Positions 32,701 through 44,547 of a stretch of DNA of 64,000 nucleotides are shown here, one piece after another. The stretch is from Brachionus plicatilis (lineage: Eukaryota > Rotifera > Eurotatoria > Ploima > Brachionidae). Each line of letters opens with the position of its first letter. Positions within the stretch are counted from its first letter, which is position 1. The position numbers were made by a program, and so were the translations under genes. Below the pieces are notes generated by a model, which was not told where the DNA came from, did no database searches, and worked only from the letters and a program-made list of their open reading frames with translations. The stretch lies in assembly GCA_010279815.1 (NCBI GenBank), contig QEOQ01000214.1, forward strand, positions 351,873-415,872. The letters run 5' to 3'.

Positions 32701-35700
32701 TTAATTTAAAATTCTAAAAAATTAAAATAAATTTTCAAAAAATTTATTAAATTAATTTCATCCTTGTATCTAATAACATTCAACGTTTGTCAGTCCCCAA
32801 TTTAAAACTAGAAATAATTTGACCATTTTAAATTTAGCAATTGGAAATCAAGCTTGAGAGATCGGTGCCAGTGGACACCTTCAAACAAAAAGACGCCGAA
32901 TTGAATAACTTGCGCCTTGAATTGAAGAGTCTGCAGTCTCAAATTGAATCGCTGCGAGTCTATGGATGCCAAAAAGACTCCGAAACCAGTTGTTTGAGAT
33001 CTAAAATTGACGAGCTAAGCTCTCAATTGCAACAAGCAAATGCTAATGACAAATCAGCTGAGTTGCAAATGTTCGAAGCGCGAATTAAAGTAATTTGGTT
33101 GCCATGGCAACGAGTGTCAAGCACTAAATTTGTCTTTTTAGGACTATCAAACTGAATGCGATCATTTGAGAGCGCAAAATTCAACCAAGGACACTCAACT
33201 TGGTCAATTGAGCAGTGAACTTGAACAACACAAGACTCGTCTTGATTCACTAGAAGCCCTAATTGGTGACCTTGAATCTCAGCTTGATTCAACCGCAAAT
33301 ACACAAGCCCAATCGGAAAGAACAAGCGAACAATTGAAAAATTTACAAGATGAACTAAGCGCCAAAAACGGCCGCATTGAAGTTCTAGAAAAGGAACTTA
33401 GCGCTTTCGGTGCACAAATCGCCCAAGAGTCGAGCAAGTTAAAAGAACAGATCCAAAATTTGCACCACGAGCTTGACTCTAAAAGAATCGAATCGTTGCA
33501 AAACGAACTTGGACAATTGAGAGAAAAGTCACAGAGCGAATTGGCACAGTCACGTGACCAACTAGACCAAAAAGAGGCCCAATTGGAAAGTCTGAGAAGT
33601 GAACTGAACAAAATAAGCGAGTGCGGCAATCAGAACGAACAACTGAATGAGCGCATTCGTCAACTCGAATCGTCGCTTAGTCTCAAACAAACTCAACTGG
33701 ACGAATCGTTCAGCCATGTACAACATTTGAACAGGACCATTGAAGAGAAAGAGAATGGCATTGGCGAAAAACAGCGTCAATTGGACGAATCTTTTAATCA
33801 CGTTCAACATTTGAATCAGGTGATCAGCGAAAAGCAGCGACAACTGGACGAATCGTTCAGCCATGTACAACATTTGAACAGAACCATTGAAGAGAAAGAG
33901 AATGGCATTGGCGAAAAACAGCGTCAATTGGACGAGTCTTTTAATCACGTCCAACATTTGAATCACGTGATCAGCGAAAAGCAGAATAAGCTAGACGAAT
34001 CGTTGGGTCACGTGCAGCATTTGAACACGGTACTGGCAGAGAAAGACGCTCGTTTGAGCGAGCTGAACCAAGTTGAACAACAAATTGGTCAATTGAGCCA
34101 CCAAAACGAAGAGCTCAGACAAAAAATACAATCTCTTGAGAACTTGAATTCAAAAGTTGAACAATTGAGCCACGAGAATGAGGAGCTCAAGACAAAAAAT
34201 TTGTCTTTGACCTCAACTTTGGCACAAACAGTGAGTATTGTTTTTTGTTAAGAATTTTTTTTTTTGTTTTAATTGAATTAAATTCGGGCATAATTAATTT
34301 TAGAACAAAAAAAATTAAAAAAACAACAAAAATTTTAAAATTTCTTTCAGCTTTTTTTCTAAATGTCCAATAAAATAAAAATTTTTTTTTGTCGATTTGA
34401 AAAAAAAATGACATGTTAAAATATTTAATTCATAATTTTTTTCTCTTTGAAGATAAAAATACGAATTTAGGAAAAGGATTTAAAAAATTTTATAAAATTT
34501 AAATTTTAATTAAAAAAATATTTTAGTCGATTTGAAAAAAAACGACATGTTAAAAAATTCAATTCATAATAATTGTTTTTCTCTTAGAAGATTAGCAGAT
34601 GAATAGAGATAAGATTCAAAGATTTAAAATTTTTATTTTTTAAAAAAAAATTTAGTTGATTAAAAAAAAAAAATTCTAGTTTCAATTTATAAAATTTAAA
34701 ATAAATTTTTTTACTAAAGAGATAATTTAATTCACTGTAAGCGATTGGGGTGCAATTTTTTTGTATTTTATATTAAAAAACGAGTGTGTTACATACAATG
34801 ATGTATAATTATAAAAAAAAAATACATCTTAAAATTTTCTGTAACTAAAATGTTTATATAAAGAAAATTTATATTTAATATTACAGCTTTAAAGCTTTAA
34901 ACAGGCATTGATTTCTGGATGAGCAGCAATCAATCACATCAGCTGTCTTAGTGTGCCTTATCAGCACGCTTGCTGGTTAGCCACAGATTTTTAAGTATGG
35001 GCAAATTTTAAATAATTTTAAATTTTTACATTTTCATATTTTTAGATTTTTTGTGCAATATTCCAGAAAATTAAAACTGTTCCTAATTTTTTAGTTACTA
35101 AAATTAAAAATAAAAATTTTGCGCAAAAAATCTAAAAATATGAAAATGTAAAAATGTTCATTTTGCCCATACTTTAAAATCTCTCTAGTATACTTAATAA
35201 TCTTTACTGCATACTTGGATTTTTTACACACTTTTTTGTTTAAAAAAATAATTCATTTTCCTATCATTTATTTATCAAATTGGTAAAAACAAAATGCAAG
35301 CAAATTTAGATTTTTTTGAAAACTCAGTTGACTTAAACAATATATTTGAATTTTGTTAGTCCTTCAAAACTTTGAGTTTATTTTCTTAAAAAATGACTAA
35401 CATATAATATTTATCAATTTCAGCATTTATAAGTTTAAAAGTTAAAGTATACTGAAAAGATTCCTAGGTATATTGTTCAGGAAAATAAAATTTTTATATT
35501 TTTAAAATTTACAATTTATTTTTTTTTTTTTAAGTAAAACATTTTAAATCAGTTTTTGTTTGGGAAACAACTAAACTTGAATCGATTTTGTAATTTTCAA
35601 ATCATTCCCCTTAAATGAACATAAAATGAAATTTTTTTAAAAACATTTAAAATTATAATTATTTTGATTAAAATTTCATCTTAATCAAAAAATGTTTGTG

Positions 35701-37950
35701 GAACTAAAAAAAATTTTAAAAGTTTTTTTTACCACTATTAGACTAGATCACTGACACTAAATGTAGCAGCTTATATAACTTATAAAATTTTGGACTTTCA
35801 GAAAAAAATTGAACTAGTTTTTTGATTTGTTTGTGTTTTTTTTTTGTTCTAAAATTCACGATGCCTTAAATTCAAATAAGCATTAAAATCGACCAAATTC
35901 GGTACTAAGATAAGCTGTTTTAGGGGACAAGTTTGAATTGTTTAGAGGAACTGATCATCAAAAGAGAGGCAAATCTAACAGATCAAATAAAAAAGGTAAT
36001 TGAATGAATCTTTGCTTTAAAATTAACTTAAAACTCTTTGGTTGACTCACACTTATATCCAATTATTTTGAAAATAATTAATTCAAAATTTATCTAAAAA
36101 TAGAACTGGTAAATTTTTTAATTTTTTGAAAAATTCTGCATTCTAAAAAAATTCTAAATTAAAACTTAAAATACTATTTTGATTATTTGTATCTTCAAAA
36201 GAAAATTTGAAAATTTTATCGCTTCAAATATTAAGCTAAGATTTTAAAGTTTCAGATTTTTAATCAATTTTAAATAAATCTTATTTATTTGGCAATTAAA
36301 ATGAATTAAATATGAACTCTGATAAAACTTTCAAATGGGAATTAATTGTTCCCATTTAAGATTAGTTAAGCATTCTTATTATTATTTTATTTTGTTTATT
36401 TATAATTAACCTCCTTTAAGGAGAAGTAAAAAATTAAAGATACCATAATAAAAAAAAATATCAGAAAAAAAAAGATTCTTCAATGAATACTATTTGCCTA
36501 ATTATTGTTGTATTTGTAAAAAAAAATATTTATTTATTGGTTTTTAATTAGATGAATACAAGTTTAAATTTGATAATTATCAGAGAAAATATTGATAAAA
36601 AAAAAACTATTTTTCATTTTCAACATTCACAAATTTAAGCTTTTGAGTTTGTTTTTCAATAATATTTTTTCTCATAAAAAAAAATGTCATTTGAAATTTG
36701 AGAATTGGATTTTTTAGTGAGGAATTTTAAAATAAAAATTCAAAAAATTTTTAGACGAGCATATATTTAATTTCAACTACTTAATTTTTTTCTTTTTCAA
36801 AATAAAGAATAATTTTTAGGAGCTTAATTTTGGTCATGAAACAGATCTAAGAAAAATTTTCTTCTCAATAAATTACTAAACCAAGAGTTTCTGATTTATG
36901 GATGATTTTTTATAATCACCAACTTTATTTGAGTCCAAAAACCAATCAATATAAAATAAATATTTTATTTTAAAAATTCCATTATCAAAATGTTTATTTT
37001 TTAGACATTTAATTTAGAATTAGAATCGATTAAATATTTGTTAGTTCTAATAAAGAAATGCAGAAGCATTAAAAAATAAATGAAATGTTTTATTTAGGAA
37101 ATTTGGGTCTACAACTGTGAGTCAACTTTATTTGTTTGATTGTTGTGAATTTTGTTCTAGCTGTCACCTCTTTAGAAGAAATTTTTTATTTGTATATTTA
37201 AATTGAACACTCTGTAAAGCTAACTGTTTACTTAAACAAATATTTGACAAACCTCTGTTTATTTAAACCCTAGATAATTTTATAAATTATTTATTTTTTA
37301 AATAAAATAATGTTTATTGTAAATTGTGTTTCTCAATTGAAGATAAATTGAACTGGTTGCTATTTTTTTTTATTAAGTACTTAAGCTCGATAATTAATAA
37401 TTTTTAAAATGAATGTTTTTTTGTTGTCGCGGAAAGTATTAACCCAAATTTGAGTGTGATTAAAATGGTAGTTAATTTTAATTAGATTTTGAAAATATTT
37501 ATGCTTTATTGTATTCTTTATTTGTTCAACTAGCCAAGAGTGTGAAATTCACAACAAACTTAAAAATGAAATAAAATTTTAATTCTTACTCTAAAGAAAG
37601 ACGAGTTGATTCAAAATTTAAACAAAAAGGTAAAAAAGCTGATTAAATCATCTTTAAAAAAAGAAATTAAAAAAATAATTTCATTTATTTATTTCTTAAT
37701 CTTTTTAATTTAGAATGAATCAAATGGCCATAAGAATGAAGAAATCTATCATCAATTGGAAGAAATAAAACGCGAGAACGAAAATTTGAAAGTATTGCTT
37801 GAAGAAGAGATCAAGTCCAGCAAGGCCAATTTGACTGAGAGAGCCAAAATTCGCGATCTGATAAAAATTGGCCAAGATGCTCTGGAACACGAAAAGTTGG
37901 AGCTCCTTGAACGAATAGACACAAAAGTTAATGGTTCCAATGGACACTAA
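29758..37950 (+). CDS. Membrane-anchored coiled-coil protein, kinectin/RRBP1-like
   Basis: Four exons keep one frame, 858 codons: 29758-30756, 32838-33089, 33142-34230 and 37714-37947 plus stop (37948-37950). All junctions are phase 0 with GT-AG borders. The N-terminus (MEFAGILSFIGLFVLVLSAL) is a membrane anchor, followed by a Lys/Arg-rich segment (residues about 40-75), a low-complexity linker, and coiled coil from about 165 to the end. This plan matches ER proteins kinectin and ribosome-binding protein 1, which hold ribosomes or motors at the ER. The match is in architecture, with little clear sequence identity, so other anchored coiled coils remain possible. Exon 3 carries tandem heptad repeats. 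Intron 1 (2.1 kb) and intron 3 (3.5 kb) are long and repeat-filled; intron 2 is 52 bp. The first three exons lie in the segmental duplication; the last exon is unique. Confidence 0.75.
31010..31600. repeat. Diverged tandem repeats in intron 1, part inverted
   Basis: These are the same unit family as at 7000-7560. The stretch around 31270-31345 reads ATGCTGATCTACTTAGATAA and then ATTATGAATTAAATATTTTA, the reverse complement of 7335-7400 in copy 1. Part of the array is therefore inverted between the two segmental copies. From 31600 to 32830 the intron has no further recognisable element. Confidence 0.6.
33694..34065 (+). repeat. In-frame heptad-multiple tandem repeat (21/28 residues)
   Basis: Units start with QLDESF(S/N)HVQHLN. 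Two longer units add RTIEEKENGIGEKQR and are 28 residues; the others add xVISEKQRx or similar and are 21 residues. The order is 28-21-28-21-21. The first 28+21 pair (147 bp) is repeated almost exactly at the DNA level. Both unit lengths are whole numbers of heptads, so the repeat extends the coiled coil without breaking its phase. Confidence 0.9.
34998..35172. mobile_element. Foldback MITE (GGGCAAATTTTAAATAATTT family), copy 2
   Basis: Same structure as 9232-9415, in intron 3: TATGGGCAAATTTTAAATAA on the left, GTTCATTTTGCCCATA on the right, arms complementary for about 80 bp. Directly after it, 35215-35606 is a 390-bp stretch missing from copy 1. From 35783 to 37713, the rest of intron 3, I see only AT-rich DNA and the hairpin repeat at 36383-36430. 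Confidence 0.65.
36383..36430. repeat. TTTA-flanked hairpin repeat in intron 3
   Basis: TTATTTTGTTTATTTATAAT is followed by TAAC, the perfect palindrome CTCCTTTAAGGAG and an A-rich run. It has the same layout as the other hairpin repeats, with a third core sequence. Confidence 0.45.
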
Positions 37951-37955
37951 ATTTT

Positions 37956-38100
37956 TCAATAAACCATTTTATTTTAATTAAACTGATAATTTTAGTTTTA
38001 ATCACAATTAAGATTAGTTATTTTAGATCAAAGACTTTAATGCTCGTTATTTCGTTTTTTTTTTTGTTTTGTTTCAAAATAATTTTTAATCAATAAAGGT
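37956..38100 (+). terminator. Polyadenylation signals of the coiled-coil gene
   Basis: AATAAA at 37958 lies 8 bp after the stop, and a second AATAAA at about 38093 lies before a TCCT and T-rich stretch. Positions 38101-38590, between this gene and the next, are AT-rich with no recognisable gene. Confidence 0.5.
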
Positions 38101-38591
38101 CCTATTTAAAAAAATAGTTATTTTTCATTTTTATTTGGTATTATTTGGTATTGTGAAATTCAAATACAAATTGAACAAAAATTCCTCCTTTTTGATGAAT
38201 TAATTAAAAAATTAATAAATTTTACTTAAAAAATACTACAACTTTTACTTAAAAATACTTTTTCTCATGTTTTAATAAGACAAAAAATTAAATATCAATA
38301 ATAATAAAATTGATTATTGTTTTGTTGCTTTTTTTTGCAGTATTTTTTTAAGTATATTTTATCAACTATAATTTTAAATCATCAAAAAAGGAAGAATTTT
38401 TGTTCAATTTGTATTTGAATTTCACAATAGTTTTTATTTTAAATTGTGCAAAAATCAAGTTAATTTTAACTTAATATTAAAAGAGTATAATTTTCATAAA
38501 ACAACTTTTTTTATCTTAAATTAAAATTTATTTTATTTATCAAAATTTTTTTATTTGCCAAAAAAAAATCAACTCAAAAACAATTTAGAAA

Positions 38592-39579
38592 ATGCTTCCA
38601 TCTCTGCTCAGTCCCAATAAGCTAAAAAAAATTCTGACCACCACGTCCAGTTTTTATGACAAATTCCGTATAATTGAAGCCAATCTAGGAGATAATAGCG
38701 AAAATTATAAAAAGTAAAATTGCTTAGTCAATAGGCGTCTTTTTTCCTAATGGTTTACTTTTGTGCAGAGCTCACATAGACAGAGCTGTTTTTTTGAACA
38801 CACTGGAATGCGCTGAGATCAGTGAGCTACATCCGCGCAATGTTCCCAAACCAGACTGCTTCAAAGACTATGTTGGCTCACTGGGCATCGCCAACAAACA
38901 CCATCTCATCTTATACGACCGAAGTCCATTCGGATTCTACACTTCGTCAAGAATGTGGTGGGTGTTTAGACTGTTCGGACACGAAAATGTGTCCATACTA
39001 GACGGCGGTCTAAATCTCTGGGCACATCACAACTTTGAGCTTAGCACAGAATTGCCCAATTTTGCCAGCCAAAAGTTCGCCATCAATCTGAACAAAGACC
39101 TCATCCGGGATTTTGAGGCCATTCAAAAAAACATCGCTTCACCACACGAACAAGTAGTTGACTGCCGAAGCCAGCAAGAATTCAGCTCAAAAAATGACCA
39201 AGGTATTGACAACCACATACCTGGCGCCAAGAATGTTTCCTACAATGACTTGTTCGACAAAGAAAATGGCAGAATTAAAGACAAACAAGAGTTGTTGAGA
39301 TGTAAGAAATAAAATTGGTTCAAAATGGATTTTTTTTTTTTTTATTAAAATTTAATTAAGTATTTGAAGAGAACAATGTGGATTTGAGTAAGCCAATGGT
39401 GGCTAGTTGTCTGACTGGTATGACTGCATGCAGCTTGGCGTTTGCCGCGCATCTCACAGGAAAATCAAGTGTTCCTGTCTATTATGTAAGTTTTTAATCA
39501 CAAAGCAAACTAAATTTAAGAGCTAAATTGTTTTGCTAAGGGTTCATGGACCGAATTCTCCAAAAAGCGAAGCAATTAA
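38592..39579 (+). CDS. Sulfurtransferase (3-mercaptopyruvate/thiosulfate type, double rhodanese)
   Basis: Four exons join in frame: 38592-38713, 38769-39301, 39361-39485 and 39541-39579, for 272 residues. Introns are 55, 59 and 55 bp. Two rhodanese domains are visible. The first has YDRSPFGFYTSSRMWWVFR and VSILDGGLNLW, and lacks an active cysteine, as in the family. The second has VVDCRSQQEF and HIPGAKNVSY, and the active-site loop CLTGMTAC (nucleophile Cys235), ending GSWTEF. The loop lacks the basic residues of thiosulfate sulfurtransferase (CRKGVT), which favours a mercaptopyruvate-type enzyme, but Leu-Thr is unusual. These enzymes move sulfur from mercaptopyruvate to acceptors such as thioredoxin or cyanide, usually in cytosol and mitochondria. 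At 272 residues it is slightly shorter than the usual 290-300. The N-terminus is basic and could be a weak mitochondrial signal. Confidence 0.9.
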
Positions 39580-39786
39580 AAAGTTTCCGATTTAAATAAT
39601 CATAATTTTGAAAATAAAAGAATTTATTCAAAAGTGAATTATTTTAATTTTGTTGCTCTTGTCTACCTTTGTTAATAAAGCTAGTGTTTTTTTAATTTAA
39701 TACTATGCCAGCATTCGGCAAAAGCCTGGCTCAAAAACACTCTTATTTTCTATTTTCTAACTTTTAATTAGAGAAAAAAAAATAAA

Positions 39787-40043
39787 ATCAGTTTATCTTC
39801 GGCGTTTTGTCTTTGGCTTTGGTAGCAACGGTGCTGCAGTCAAGGACTGATAGAATAAAAGAATAAAATAAATTTAATTTTTTTTTAAAATTTTATTTAA
39901 AAAGAGAAAAAAATATAAAAATCATTTTATCTTCTGTGTTTTGTCTTTGGCTTTGGTAGCAACGGTGCTGCATTCAAGGACTGATAGAATAAAAGAAAAA
40001 AAAAAAATTTTATTTTTTTTTAAATTTTATTTAGAAAAAAAAA
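39787..40043. repeat. 134-bp tandem duplication with minus-strand exon-like units
   Basis: The unit at 39787-39920 is repeated at 39921-40043 with few changes. On the minus strand each unit has a T-rich tract, TTCTATCAG, then 17 codons and a stop: SLTAAPLLPKPKTKRRR in the first unit (39846-39793) and SLNAAPLLPKPKTKHRR in the second (39980-39927). The differences between units leave the frame open and the acceptor intact, which resembles a duplicated last exon of a minus-strand gene. No upstream exon was found. It lies immediately before the start codon of the next + strand gene, so it could instead be its 5' UTR or promoter. Positions 39580-39786 are plain intergenic DNA. Confidence 0.35.
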
Positions 40044-43000
40044 ATGTCTAGTTTTAGAAAAATTCACTCGTCGACATCGTTCAGTGTGAGCTTGGACGAT
40101 GCCAGTCAAAAATCGTCATCATCTTCGGCAAGTCTTCAGGAGTCGTTTGCCACTTACCGGAACCATAAGCTAGTAAGAACGCTTAAGCACAATTAGCCAT
40201 CTTTACCTAACAGTATTAAAAAATTTAGTCAACAATTTAATGCTGTCTGGTAAGACGGGAACAGTGCTTGACAAAAGTGGCTAAAAATTCGTAGAAAACA
40301 ATTCTACGCTATTTTTAGCTAAATTAGGTTAAAATTGAGACTCGGTTGAAAAATTCCTCTAGATCTTGTTTTTCTCTTTTTTTTTCTAGATTAAGCAAAC
40401 TAAATATATTTTGAGTGAATTGTGTTGTATGTGACGAAAAAGACTCGTATTTATAGTGGGATCAGAGCTGGCCAAAGAAAACAAAGTCCTTCTCTTTGCT
40501 ATTCGTCGCTAATCTAACAAACAACACAAAAATAAACAAATAGTCGCTACTTAAGCAAATCGTGACTATTGTTTAGTTTAGAATCTATCTTATCTTTGTG
40601 TAATATAAACAAAAATGCCAAGATTATTTGTTCCTAGGAGGACAAAGATTTAGCAAAAATTTAGACTACCTTGATAGAATTTGCGCGCTTGTAACACGCT
40701 CATAAAGCAAAATTAATTGCGAGTAAATAACGAAAATATTTGTGATTAGTTAAAGGCGTTGTTTTCTCGGGATTAAGCATTTTTGTTATTTCCTTTTGCA
40801 TAAGCGGCGAGGGATTAACATGGCCGAGTCCTTGCCAAATGCCAAATTGTCACTTTTGCTTATCTTTGCTTTTTTTTTCCTCTTTAATCAAGGATGAAAT
40901 TAGACACAAAATAAATGAAGCTAACAAGAATTTGCGCAAGAGTTTTCGCTCTAATCCGGACCGAATGATGCAGTTGCGCTTGAAGTTTGTCGAACAGGCC
41001 AAAAAGTACTTCAATGTTCCTTATGCCAAAAAATACTTTAGTCCTGACTGTAAGAAACATTTTTTTTTACTTCTTTACACTTTGAGTTCTTAACACCTTT
41101 TAGAAAAATAAATCTCAATTTAATTTTTAAATTTACTCTAAAATTTTTTTTTTTTTTCAAAACAAAACACTCAAATTAAAATTAATTAAATTTTAAAAAT
41201 TCTCTAAAAGTTGAATATAAAAGTCATACAATTATTTTCAATCGATAGAATATAATTCACTTAATTAATCTAAAATAAAAACAAAGACCATATTAGCTTG
41301 AAATTTTTTTTAATTATGTAGCCCAAAGTTGGTAGCTTTTTTTTCTTAAATCAATTACTATTTTTTAGGACTTTGGAATGATTGGAACTTATTTTAAATA
41401 TTTTTCTCCATTTCATTGAACAGCTTTTAAATAATTTTTTTTTCATTCAAAAATTTCAATTATGGTAAATTTTTTTAATTTCAAAAGAAAATTATCAAAA
41501 TTAAAAAATATAATTTAAAAACTCTTTTCCTGAGACTTATCAGTTAATGAATTTAAAAGATTTCATTAAAATATTTGATACAAAATTTTTCGCTTAAAAA
41601 AAAATCTTAAAAAGTTAAACATTCCAGGAGATAAATTAGATAAACATCTTGAGTATTAACTGATAAGATTTGAGGCAGTTTTAATAAAGTTTCTAATATA
41701 AGATCGTACTATTTCGGGAATATTAGAAATTCAAGTTCGGTATCTGATATTATATGAATCTTATAAGATTAGGTAATAATTAAGAATTATTAAGAAAATT
41801 TTCCTTTTATAAAATCTGATTTTTTCTATGCTTTATAAGATCTTAAAAAGAAATAGTTCAAGATACATTTAAAATCATGAAGCAAATCATAGACTTTATA
41901 CTTAAAATATAAATAATTTATTGATTTTAAAAAATTTAAAAATGAAACCCCTTTAGCTTTTTTAACAATATAGAATTGAAAAAAAAATTCGGTTATTGGT
42001 ATCTAAAATTCAACATTTTACTAATGTATGAACATATTTAAAGCCGAAAACTTTCTTTTAAAATCTTTTCTTTTTGTTTTACGGAAAAGGACAGTAAACT
42101 TTAAGTTTTCAATGTTTATCAAAATAATTCAATCGAAAAATTTTTCTATAACTCCTTTTTAAGTAATTGCGAATTTATTATTACTTTCGTTGAATGAAAA
42201 TTTTTTTTTGATTTTTTTGATTTTGAGATTTTTTTTTCTCTCAAAAACGCAAAAATGTGAAAACATAAAAATGTACAATAAATTACATTTTGTCAAATTT
42301 AAACATTTAATTTATTTATCACAAGAAAAAATTGTAAGCTGATTAATGCTTTTATTAAAACTCAAAATAAATTAGATTTTAATTTTGTAAAAAGAAAATA
42401 TAAAAAAATCTTAAAACAATCTAAAAGAGTAATAACTTTTGGTAAAATCTTCAGATCTCGTCAAATTATTTTTATAATTTATATTTTTTTATTCTCGAGT
42501 TTTCTAAACTCTAAGATTTTAATCTAGAATTTAAAACGAAATTTTTAAACAAACATATTTTTCTTTATTCTCAAGAAATTTGCAATATCTTACATTTCGA
42601 CTTGTAACAATTTTAAAATTAAGATTTTATTTAGAATTTTTTGAAGATTACCAACTGATCTTATTTTTTATAAGACATTAAAAGATCCATTTTAAGATTC
42701 ATATCATCGGATTTCTTAAATTTATATTTTCAAAACAAAGCACTCTAATTTATTTAAATTTTAAAATTCTCTAAAAATATACTAAAGCCATACATTTATT
42801 TTCAATAAATAGAATTTAATTCATTTGAATAATCTAAAAAAAACAATAACCAGAATCCATATTAGCTTGAACTTTTTTAAAACAATGTAGCCCTAAATTT
42901 GCTACAAATGTTGACTACAATTGGCAGATTTTTTTATTAAAATCAATTTTTTGATTGGAATAATTTTGTCACTCATTAGAAAGAAATTTTTTAATTATTT

Positions 43001-44203
43001 TTCATTATTTTGTAGCAATGATTTCAAATTATTATGTTTTTCAGAACCAACATTTGAATTATCAAAATAGTAGGGCACTTATAGTTATTTAAAATTCTAA
43101 AAAAAATAGATTGTAGTATTTGATTAAAAAGCTTGGTAAAATTATTCCAAGTCTTTAAAAATTGATTTCAAAAGAAAAAAGTTGCCACTTGAAGAGAGTG
43201 TAGCCTACAATTCGCTACAAATGTAGTCTTAATGGTTTCCTGCTGATTGATTTTTTTACACTTTTTTGTAAAGCACCTGAGTACCATTCAAAGTTGTTCT
43301 TGGACTGCTGTGGTCTTGTGCGACGAGTGATGCGCGATCTTGAATATGATTTCGGTTTTAGAATTGGTGGTGGAAATCAAGCCTACATGTTTGACACATT
43401 GCCCAAAACAATTGACAAGCTAGAAGATGTAAAACCAGGCGATTTAGTCTTCATCCAAGCAATCTATTACAATCCAAAGAGTATTGTTTAAATTTTTATT
43501 AAAAACTTAAGTTTATTTTATCTTATGAAAAGTGAAAAAACAGCCTCACAATATAACTCATGTGGAAATAATGCTTGGTGAAGGTGAAAAAACAATCGGT
43601 GCCCGATGGAACAATGGAAAAGTGCAAGTTTTCGACTCGTACAAGTTTGTGTCCAAAAGCTACCATACTCAAGAGTATTACATAAAATCAATTGATCCAT
43701 GGCTATTGGGCTTGTGTCGCAGTTGCTGTCCTAAGCATCCGTGGCGCTACAATACTGTCTTGCGCTACAAAAAATCCATCTTTTACTTGGACCAAGATAA
43801 AAGGCTTAAAAAGACCACGTCTGCGAATGATTTGAGCAAAAAGAAAAAGAAAAAAAAGAAGAAAAAGAAAAAGAAAGTTAAAATTATTAATAGCGCCGCT
43901 TCTTCGGAAGAAGTTGTCGCGGCGCAAATTCAATCGGTTGAAGAAAAATGTGAACAAATCGAGCAAACAAATGAAGAGGAAAATGTGGAAGAATCGGATG
44001 ACCAAGAAAGTCAAAACGAAGATGAGAACGAAGATGAAAACCAAGACCAAATTGAGGATGAACAAGATGAACCAGCTGAACAAGAAGAACAACCGCCTGC
44101 ATACTTTGACGATTTTTACCTAAACCAAGCGAACAATTCACCTAAAGAAATGAGACCTTTTACTTCAATCGAAAGAGGCTTTAACATTTTAAATATTAAA
44201 TAA
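40044..44203 (+). CDS. NlpC/P60-like cysteine hydrolase-fold protein with Lys- and acid-rich tail
   Basis: Four exons join in frame: 40044-40172, 40893-41049, 43274-43480 and 43533-44203, for 387 residues. The last intron is 52 bp; introns 1 and 2 are 0.7 and 2.2 kb. The N-terminus is Ser-rich. The core has FLDCCGLVRRVM (Cys107/108), PGDLVF, and THVEIMLGEGEKTIGARW (His174). NlpC/P60 (peptidase C40) domains have DCSGFV, PGDLVFF and HVGIYLG in the same order and spacing, with Cys and His catalytic, so I assign that fold. In bacteria they cut peptidoglycan peptides. With no signal peptide here, a cytosolic amidase or transferase role is more likely, and the substrate is unknown. The tail has a run of 13 Lys (about residues 258-270) and then a Glu/Asp/Gln-rich stretch. 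I do not recognise an animal gene name. Confidence 0.75.
41150..41345. repeat. Repeat within intron 2 (partner 42720-42915)
   Basis: Both stretches read alike: AAAACAAA-CACTCAAATT, then ATAGAAT-TAATTCA, AATAATCTAAAA, and CATATTAGCTTGAA followed by ATGTAGCCC. They are diverged direct copies about 1.57 kb apart. Apart from this and the partial foldback at 42145-42300, the 2.2-kb intron (41050-43273) contains nothing I recognise. Confidence 0.55.
42145..42300. mobile_element. Half of a foldback MITE (GCGAATTTATTATTACTTT family)
   Basis: It reads AATTGCGAATTTATTATTAC, then TTTTGATTTTGAGATTTTTTT, CTCTCAAAAA and ATGTACAATAAATTACATTTTG. It matches the arms at 58440-58570 and 58835-58930. Only one arm is present here. 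Confidence 0.55.
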
Positions 44204-44547
44204 TTAACAAATTATTTCTATTTGTTTTTTTTGTCATACAGAAAACAATGATCTAATTAAATTATGCTCTACCTGAAAAAGCATTTTTACCATTGTTGCC
44301 AATTTTAATTCAACTAAAGCATTCACTTTTTACCATTGAATCACTCATTTCGATCCCAAACTAAAATATTTTCTTTTTGATTGTTATTTGGTATATTTTT
44401 AATAGATGATTATTCAATTTTTGTAAGTTTATTACTCTAATTTTAATAAAAAATTCCTCCAATTTTACACTTTCATTTGCAATTTATTTAACCAAAAAAA
44501 AAAATTATTTTAATTTTAGATTTATTTTATTTTAATAATGTAAAAAA

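Larger units (their letters stand above)
25033..35782. repeat. Segmental duplication, copy 2 (partner 1-9636)
   Basis: Same orientation as copy 1, with an offset that grows from about 25,030 to 26,146 bp through net indels. This copy keeps the intact empty sites for the 2092-2606 MITE and for the Helitron end (35782-35783). It also keeps the promoter and first three exons of the coiled-coil gene. Positions 25760-27900 hold no gene I can support. Confidence 0.9.

Noticed and set aside
43703..44141. Long hydrophobic minus-strand frames opposite the NlpC-like gene
   Set aside because: They mirror the Lys- and acid-rich tail of the real gene; poly-Lys codons reversed give Phe/Leu runs.
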